From: Micromonospora musae
GTDB lineage: Bacteria > Actinomycetota > Actinomycetes > Mycobacteriales > Micromonosporaceae
Direction: 5' to 3'
DNA: 64,000 nt
NCBI RefSeq assembly: GCF_003626635.1
Contig: NZ_RAZT01000012.1
Coordinates: 62,001 to 126,000, forward strand
In this document: one piece after another, positions 59,498 to 64,000 of the stretch
Layout of the letters: each line of letters opens with the position of its first letter
Numbering within the stretch: the stretch's first letter is position 1
Notes under the pieces: generated by a model
What the model saw: the letters and a program-made list of their open reading frames with translations, nothing else
Told to the model about the DNA's origin: nothing
Database searches by the model: none
Position numbers and translations under genes: made by a program

Positions 59498-60289
59498 ATG
59501 ATTCGAACCCCGCACGCCCTACTCGCCACCGGAGGTCTCGCGGCGGACTCCCAACCGCCGCAGGACGGGATCGTCGGCTACGTCACGGACCTGGTGGAAC
59601 GGCTCGGTGGGCCGGGCGCCGGCCTGGCAGTGGCGCTGGAGAACCTCTTCCCGCCGATCCCGAGCGAGGTCATCCTGCCGCTGGCCGGTTTCGTCGCCGG
59701 GCAGGGCCGGATGAGCGTGGTCGGGGCGATCTTCTGGACGACGCTCGGCTCACTGCTCGGCGCCCTGGCTCTCTACGGGATCGGAGCGGCGCTCGGCCGC
59801 GACCGGATCCGAGCGATCGCCGCGAAGCTGCCACTGGTGAAGCTCAGCGACGTGGACCGGACCGAGGCGTGGTTCATCCGGCACGGGGTCAAGGCGGTCT
59901 TCTTCGGGCGGATGATCCCGATCTTCCGGAGCCTGATCTCCATCCCGGCCGGCGTGGAGCGGATGCCGATCACCATCTTCGCCCTCTACACGACGCTGGG
60001 CAGCCTGATCTGGAACAGCACGTTCGTGCTCGCCGGCTACCTGCTCGGCGACAACTGGCACCTGGTCGAGGGGTACGTCGGCATCCTCCAGAACGTCGTC
60101 ATCGTGGTGTGCGCGGCGGCGGTCGCCTGGTTCGTGGTGACCCGGGTGCGGCGGGCCCGACGCGCCGGTCGCGAGCCGGAATCGGCGACCCTCAACAGCT
60201 CGGGCGCGGGCGTCCCCGACCCGAGCGGCCGGGGCACCATCTACCGCACCGGCGGCTGGGGCGACGACGGGCGCGGCGGGGCGCGTTGA
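59498..60289 (+). CDS. DedA-family membrane protein
   Basis: A 263-residue DedA/VTT-domain protein. The re-entrant motifs are visible: ENLFPPIPSEVILPLAGFVAG (about residues 48-68) and FFGRMIPIFRSLISIPAG (about 130-147), with further helices and a basic cytosolic tail. DedA proteins are proposed lipid scramblases or proton-dependent flippases needed for envelope integrity. The stop overlaps the histidine-kinase start (TTGA), so the three genes to 62051 may form one operon. Confidence 0.92.
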   Translation: MIRTPHALLATGGLAADSQPPQDGIVGYVTDLVERLGGPGAGLAVALENLFPPIPSEVILPLAGFVAGQGRMSVVGAIFWTTLGSLLGALALYGIGAALGRDRIRAIAAKLPLVKLSDVDRTEAWFIRHGVKAVFFGRMIPIFRSLISIPAGVERMPITIFALYTTLGSLIWNSTFVLAGYLLGDNWHLVEGYVGILQNVVIVVCAAAVAWFVVTRVRRARRAGREPESATLNSSGAGVPDPSGRGTIYRTGGWGDDGRGGAR

Positions 60290-61416
60290 CCCACCCAGTC
60301 CGGGTCGGCGTCGGCGTCGGCGCCGGTGTGCTGACCGCCGCCGGGGACCTGCTCTTCCTGCTGGTCGCCGCCGTCGCCGGCGCCGGGTCCGCGCCCCTGC
60401 CACCGGCCCGCCGCCGGATCGGCACGCTGATCACGCGGTACGCCACGACACTGGTACGGCTGGAACGTCGCCGGCTCGCCGGGCTGCTCGGCGCGGACGA
60501 ACTGCCGCCGATCCGTACGGCGGGCTGGCGGCACGTCGCCTATCTGGCGGCCCGGCTGCTCCCGGGTGCGCTGGGCGCGCTGGCGTACCTGCTGCTGGCG
60601 ATCGGCGCGGTGCTCACCTGGATCCTGCTGTCCGCCACCGTGCGCGGCGAGCTGTCCGTGGCGGAGTTCCTGCTGCAGGTCGTCATCGGCACGGTGCTGC
60701 TGATGCTGAACGTGCAGGCCATCGCCAGCGTGGGCGCGCTGGACGTCCGGATCGCCCGGTGGCTGCTCGACCGCGGCGCCCGTGCCGCGCTGGAGGACCG
60801 GGTCCGCGAGTTGGCCAGCACCCGGGCGGGTGTGATCGCCGCCGTGGACGCCGAACGCCAGCGCATCGAACGGGATCTGCACGACGGGCTGCAGCAGCGG
60901 CTGGTCGCGCTCGGCATGCTGCTCGGCAGGGCCCGGCGCGGCCGGGACGCCGAACGGACGTACGCCCTGGTCACGCAGGCCCACGAGGATGTGCAGCGGG
61001 CACTCGAGGAGCTGCGCGAGGTGGCCTGGCGGGTCTACCCGTCGGCGCTCGAGGAGAGCGACCTGGGCCAGGTGCTCGGCATGGTCGCCCAGCGCTCCGC
61101 CGTGCCGGTGCGGATCCGGTGCGACCTGCCCGTACGGCCCGATCGGCAGGTCGAGACCGTGCTGTACTTCGTGGCCTGCGAAGCGCTCACGAACGCCGCG
61201 AAACACGCCGCGGCTACCCTGGTCACGATCGACATCGAGGCGGCGGAGGGGACGGTCCGGATGCTCGTACGCGACGACGGTACGGGTGGCGCGGACCCCT
61301 CGGGCCGTGGCCTGTCCGGGCTGGCCCGCCGGGTCGCCGCGCTGGACGGGCGGCTGCGGGTGGAGAGCCCGACCGGCGGACCGACGACCGTACTGGCGGA
61401 GCTTCCGTGCGCGTGA
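60286..61416 (+). CDS. sensor histidine kinase (NarL/DesK-type)
   Basis: A 376-residue kinase. The N-terminal sensor has about four hydrophobic segments (about residues 8-30, 80-150). The dimerisation motif ERQRIERDLHDGLQQRLVALG follows, with the phosphorylated His in DLHDG (about residue 200), then a HATPase domain with EALTNAAKHAAAT and DDGTGGADPSGRGLSGLARRV. The open frame runs back to 58666, but upstream of 60286 it is a shadow of the MOSC and DedA genes. TTG 60286 (coupled to dedA) or GTG 60328 are the candidate starts. Its partner regulator follows with an overlap. Confidence 0.9.
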   Translation: MTHPVRVGVGVGAGVLTAAGDLLFLLVAAVAGAGSAPLPPARRRIGTLITRYATTLVRLERRRLAGLLGADELPPIRTAGWRHVAYLAARLLPGALGALAYLLLAIGAVLTWILLSATVRGELSVAEFLLQVVIGTVLLMLNVQAIASVGALDVRIARWLLDRGARAALEDRVRELASTRAGVIAAVDAERQRIERDLHDGLQQRLVALGMLLGRARRGRDAERTYALVTQAHEDVQRALEELREVAWRVYPSALEESDLGQVLGMVAQRSAVPVRIRCDLPVRPDRQVETVLYFVACEALTNAAKHAAATLVTIDIEAAEGTVRMLVRDDGTGGADPSGRGLSGLARRVAALDGRLRVESPTGGPTTVLAELPCA

Positions 61417-62051
61417 CGCTCGCCGAGGACTCGACGCTCCTGCGGGAAGGGCTGGCCCGACTGCTCGTCGAGGAGGGCCACCTGGTGATCGCCTCGGTCG
61501 GCAGCGCCGACGAGCTGCTCGCCGCGGTCGACCGGGAACGTCCCGACGTGGTCGTCACCGATGTCCGGATGCCCCCCACCCACACCGACGACGGTCTGCG
61601 TGCCGCGTTGGAGATCCGCCGCCGGTGGCCCGACACCGCCGTGCTCGTGCTGTCCCAGTACGTCGAGAAGCGGTACGCCGCCCGGCTGCTCGCCGACCGT
61701 CCCGAGGGAGTCGGCTACCTGCTGAAGGATCGGGTCGCCCAGGTCGACGACTTCCTCGACGCCCTGGACCGGGTGTGCGCGGGGGCGACCGCGCTGGATC
61801 CCGAGGTGGTACGCCAGGTCGTCTCCGGCTCGGACCGTACCGATCCGCTCGCCCGGCTGACTGAGCGCGAACGGGACGTCCTGCACCACATGGCGCAGGG
61901 CCATACGAACGCCGCCATCGCCGGACGGCTGCACGTATCGCTCAGCGCGGTCGAGAAACACGTGAACGCGATCTTCGACAAGCTCGACCTGTCCGGCGTC
62001 ACCGGCTACAGCCGCCGGGTGCTGGCGATCCTCCGCTATCTCTCCGCCTGA
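61407..62051 (+). CDS. LuxR/NarL-family response regulator
   Basis: A 214-residue regulator. The receiver domain begins VRVTLAEDSTLLREGL, the phosphorylated Asp lies in VVVTDVRMPP (about residue 54), and Lys in YLLKDRV. The C-terminal LuxR helix-turn-helix has LTERERDVLHHMAQGHTNAAIAGRLHVSLSAVEKHVNAIFDKL. I chose the GTG at 61407 (10-base overlap with the kinase) because receivers of this family start (M/V)RV-x-x-AEDS. GTG 61413 is the alternative. Confidence 0.93.
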   Translation: MRVTLAEDSTLLREGLARLLVEEGHLVIASVGSADELLAAVDRERPDVVVTDVRMPPTHTDDGLRAALEIRRRWPDTAVLVLSQYVEKRYAARLLADRPEGVGYLLKDRVAQVDDFLDALDRVCAGATALDPEVVRQVVSGSDRTDPLARLTERERDVLHHMAQGHTNAAIAGRLHVSLSAVEKHVNAIFDKLDLSGVTGYSRRVLAILRYLSA

Positions 62052-62125
62052 CCCCTCGCGGCGGGCCGGCCGGCAGCGCCGCCGCCAGCCCGCCACATCA
62101 CGCCGATCGCCCCAGGCGTGCCGAT

Positions 62126-62199
62126 GATCGACTCGATTTCCTTGATGTCGGGGTGTCCGGACCGTGCTGATGCCCCAACTTCAAGGACCCCGAGTCGAC
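62126..62199. repeat. dispersed hairpin repeat, copy 2 of 4
   Basis: A palindromic unit of about 74 bases (GATCGACTCG at the left, CCCCGAGTCGAC at the right, inner TGTCGGGG and CCCCAACTTC), related to 46019-46093. It starts 75 bases after the response-regulator stop. Flanks also resemble those of copies 3 and 4 (CCCCAGGCG just before). Confidence 0.8.
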
Positions 62200-62356
62200 C
62201 TTGAAGCCGGCGGCTTGGCCCGCGACCGGACGGCCGCGAGTCAACCTGAGGGGGCGGGCCGGCGTCCCGGGCAGAATTCGGTCGCCGCGCGGGAGCACCG
62301 CCGCGGCGGGCCCCCAAACGCGGACAGATTACCCCGATCACCCCAAGCGCGCGGAT

Positions 62357-62430
62357 GATCGACTCGGTTTCCCTGATGTCGGGGTGTCCCGGCCGCGTGA
62401 TGCCCCGACTTCAAGGAGCCCGAGTCGATC
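62357..62430. repeat. dispersed hairpin repeat, copy 3 of 4
   Basis: A 74-base unit from GATCGACTCGG to CCGAGTCGATC with inner pair GTCGGGG / CCCCGAC. It is preceded by CCCCAAGCGCGC and followed by a GGGGTGGTTGGCGA stretch, both shared with copy 4, so a larger segment is duplicated. Confidence 0.85.
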
Positions 62431-62612
62431 ACCGGTCGCGGCTGGGGTGGTTGGCGAGTGGTGTCCGGTTTACGGCCCGCGCGGCCATCGAATGGACCTT
62501 CGCGCGGATCGGGCCGGCACCCCCGGGCAGAGCCCGGCGCTGGGCACTACCCCGCAGCCCCTCCAGGCGCGCAAACCGGACACATCGCGCTCATCGCCCC
62601 AAGCGCGCCAAT

Positions 62613-62686
62613 GATCGACTCGGGTTCCTTGATGTCGGGGTGTCCCGGCCGCGTGATGCCCCGACTTCAAGGACCCCGAGTCGATC
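62613..62686. repeat. dispersed hairpin repeat, copy 4 of 4
   Basis: A 74-base unit nearly identical to copy 3, 256 bases downstream of it, with matching flanks (CCCCAAGCGCGCC before, GGGGTGATTGGCGA and GTGTCCGGTT after). Copies 2-4 thus form a loose tandem of larger units of about 230-256 bases. Confidence 0.85.
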
Positions 62687-62806
62687 ACGAGCGGCGCCTG
62701 GGGTGATTGGCGAACGGTGTCCGGTTCGCGTGCGCGCAGCCTGGGGTGCGGCCACCCCAGGTTGATGGTTTGGGTGGTTTGGGGTGTGACCGGTGGCATC
62801 CTCAGG

Positions 62807-63230
62807 CCGGAATCGTGGACGGGTCGCGGGCGTTGAACACCCCCGACGGCCGAGGTAGCAGCCCCGCCCGATGGCCCGTCCGCCCGGACCGAGCCGCGAG
62901 GCTCCCCGGGAATGACGGTGGCCGGCCGGTCGTTGAACCGGGTCCCGCCGCACGACCCCCTCCCGGGTCGCAGCGGGCCACGGTCACCGAGCCTCCCGAA
63001 GCCCCGGGCACGTCGCCGGGAATCATGGCGGGCCGCCGGTCGTTGAACACGGTCCCGCCGCACGACCCCCTCCCGGGTCGCGGCGGACCACGGTCAGTCA
63101 CCAAGCCCCCCGGGCATGTCGCCGGGAATGATGGCGGGCCGTCGACCGTTGAACACCGTCCCGGCGTGGTGAAGCCCCCCAACTTCGCCCCGGGACACCG
63201 GGCCCCGCGAACCCCCTCTCGCGCAAGCGC
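62807..63230. repeat. tandem array of about 105-base units with internal hairpins
   Basis: Four units begin at about 62807, 62906, 63016 and 63122 (spacings 99, 110 and 106), each opening CCGGGAATNATGG or similar and containing a GTTGAAC block. Units 2 and 3 are closest to each other and each carries a hairpin (62945-62976 and 63055-63086) formed by CCGCCG...CGACCC and GGGTCG...CGGCGG. Units 1 and 4 are diverged. No coding frame here is convincing. The region 62052-63329 is otherwise gene-free. Confidence 0.8.
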
Positions 63231-63329
63231 CCACTCAGACTTTCCCCCCTTTCTGTGAAGCGCCCGAGCGTGGCGCTGACCTGCACACCCCCCCCGGGTG
63301 TGGGTCATCACCCCCGAAGGAGCTTTGAC

Positions 63330-63923
63330 ATGAACACGATCATGCGTAAGAGCGTTCTCGGTATCGCTGGTCTCGCGTTCGCCGGTGGTGTCATCGGTGG
63401 CCCCGTCGCCGCCCACGCCGCCACCCCCACCATCGACGCCAAGCCCGTCGCTGTCGTGCACGTCGACAAGCCGGGCGTGGACAAGGGCAAGCTGATGCCC
63501 AACGGCACCCACGGCGCCCAGTCCCGCATCAACCTCGACGACGAGCAGACCGCCAATGTGAAGGCGATCATCGCCGCGACGAAGAAGTCGGACATGAACG
63601 AGCGGGCCGCGGTCATCTCGATCGCGACGAGCCTGCAGGAGTCGAAGTTGGAGAACCTGGGTCACCTGGGTGACGCCAACGACCACGACTCGCTGGGCCT
63701 GTTCCAGCAGCGCCCGACCTCGGGTTGGGGTACGCCGGAGCAGATCACCGACCCGCAGTACTCGACCACCGCGTTCCTCAAGGGTCTGAAGCAGGTCGAC
63801 GGCTGGCAGGACATGCCGCTGACCGACGCCGCCCAGACCGTGCAGGTGTCGGCCTACCCGGACGCCTACGCGCAGTGGGAGCAGCAGGCCGCCGACCTCG
63901 TGGCCCAGTACTGGAACAGCTGA
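63330..63923 (+). CDS. secreted lysozyme/transglycosylase-like small protein
   Basis: A 197-residue exported protein. A signal peptide (MNTIMRKSVLGIAGLAFAGG is residues 1-20) ends near AHA-ATP. The mature domain has a conserved actinobacterial pattern: AAVISIATSLQESKLENLGHLGDAND, LGLFQQRPTSGWG and YPDAYAQWEQQAADL. It resembles lysozyme-like folds, with the Glu in LQES as a possible acid, but I cannot prove hydrolase activity. The ATG at 63330 has GAAGGAG upstream. The frame from 63255 is rejected because it starts before that site. Codon use is less GC-extreme at the start, typical of a highly expressed secreted protein. Confidence 0.8.
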   Translation: MNTIMRKSVLGIAGLAFAGGVIGGPVAAHAATPTIDAKPVAVVHVDKPGVDKGKLMPNGTHGAQSRINLDDEQTANVKAIIAATKKSDMNERAAVISIATSLQESKLENLGHLGDANDHDSLGLFQQRPTSGWGTPEQITDPQYSTTAFLKGLKQVDGWQDMPLTDAAQTVQVSAYPDAYAQWEQQAADLVAQYWNS

Positions 63924-63944
63924 CAACCACAGAGCATCACCTGA

Positions 63945-63981
63945 CCGCTGGCCGGCACCCCACACGGGCGCCGGCCAGCGG
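63945..63981 (+). terminator. hairpin after the secreted protein gene
   Basis: CCGCTGGCCGGC (63945-63956) and GCCGGCCAGCGG (63970-63981) form a perfect 12-base stem with a 13-base loop, 22 bases after the stop codon. Confidence 0.85.
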
Positions 63982-64000
63982 CATACCCCGCGTTAAACCA

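Noticed and set aside
58666..60285. Fusion of the histidine kinase with an upstream region (540 codons)
   Set aside because: The frame is open only by composition, covering the MOSC and DedA genes. The sensor kinase homology starts after 60286.
62807..63230. CRISPR array
   Set aside because: Units are about 100-110 bases, diverged along their whole length and carry hairpins. There are no constant short repeats with unique spacers and no cas genes.
63180..63329. c-di-AMP (ydaO-type) riboswitch upstream of the secreted protein
   Set aside because: Such riboswitches often precede actinobacterial cell-wall hydrolase genes, but I could not find their conserved core in this leader.

Overview
The window is high-GC actinobacterial DNA. 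An isolated EccB, DUF397/DUF5753 regulator pairs, HAF-repeat and DUF2267 proteins, GTG/TTG starts and many 4-base ATGA/GTGA overlaps all fit a Micromonosporaceae (Micromonospora-like) chromosome. This placement comes from gene content and style, not from a database search. I see no tRNA, rRNA, CRISPR array, insertion sequence or prophage.

Layout: 61-5201 holds housekeeping genes (acyl-CoA dehydrogenase, two methyltransferases, a small membrane protein, EccB). 5345-12006 is a carbohydrate uptake and catabolism locus: a leftward ABC importer (lipoprotein, MalF-like and MalG-like permeases) divergent from an MDR dehydrogenase, a sugar isomerase and a GH63-like hydrolase. 12029-14312 is an HxlR regulator divergent from two tandem imine-reductase-like genes, with a clear operator between them. 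14548-16580 holds a secreted HAF-repeat protein and a DUF2267 protein.

The centre (16886-44632, about 28 kb, one strand, almost every junction overlapping) is a hybrid biosynthetic operon. Its order is A-T-KS; type II thioesterase fused to a LanB-like domain; a second LanB-like protein; A-T-C-T; a KS-AT-KR-DH-T polyketide synthase; a SyrP-like hydroxylase; MbtH; C-A(Asn-like)-T; and C-A(Ser-like)-T-TE fused to an MFS exporter. It ends at a perfect 16-bp hairpin. By-eye specificity codes (DLTKVGEVGK and DVWHISLIDK) plus the hydroxylase suggest a peptide-polyketide containing (hydroxy)asparagine and serine. The odd parts are two LanB-like proteins without an elimination domain inside an NRPS/PKS operon, one fused to a thioesterase; a ketosynthase module with no AT or carrier; an orphan carrier domain; a terminal thioesterase whose nucleophile is Cys; and the synthetase-transporter fusion. 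I consider this operon the candidate undescribed system.

Downstream (44710-61000s) lie a serpin, a PemK/MazF-like protein, a flavodoxin-like protein, an ArsR/SRPBCC pair, a three-function deacetylase-glycosyltransferase-acyltransferase beside a GGDEF protein, a DUF397/DUF5753 pair, a LacI regulator, a Ser/Thr kinase, MOSC and DedA proteins and a two-component system. The right end (62.1-63.2 kb) is repeat-rich: three copies of a hairpin repeat of about 74 bp (a fourth lies at 46.0 kb), then a tandem array of about 105-bp units ahead of a small secreted protein.
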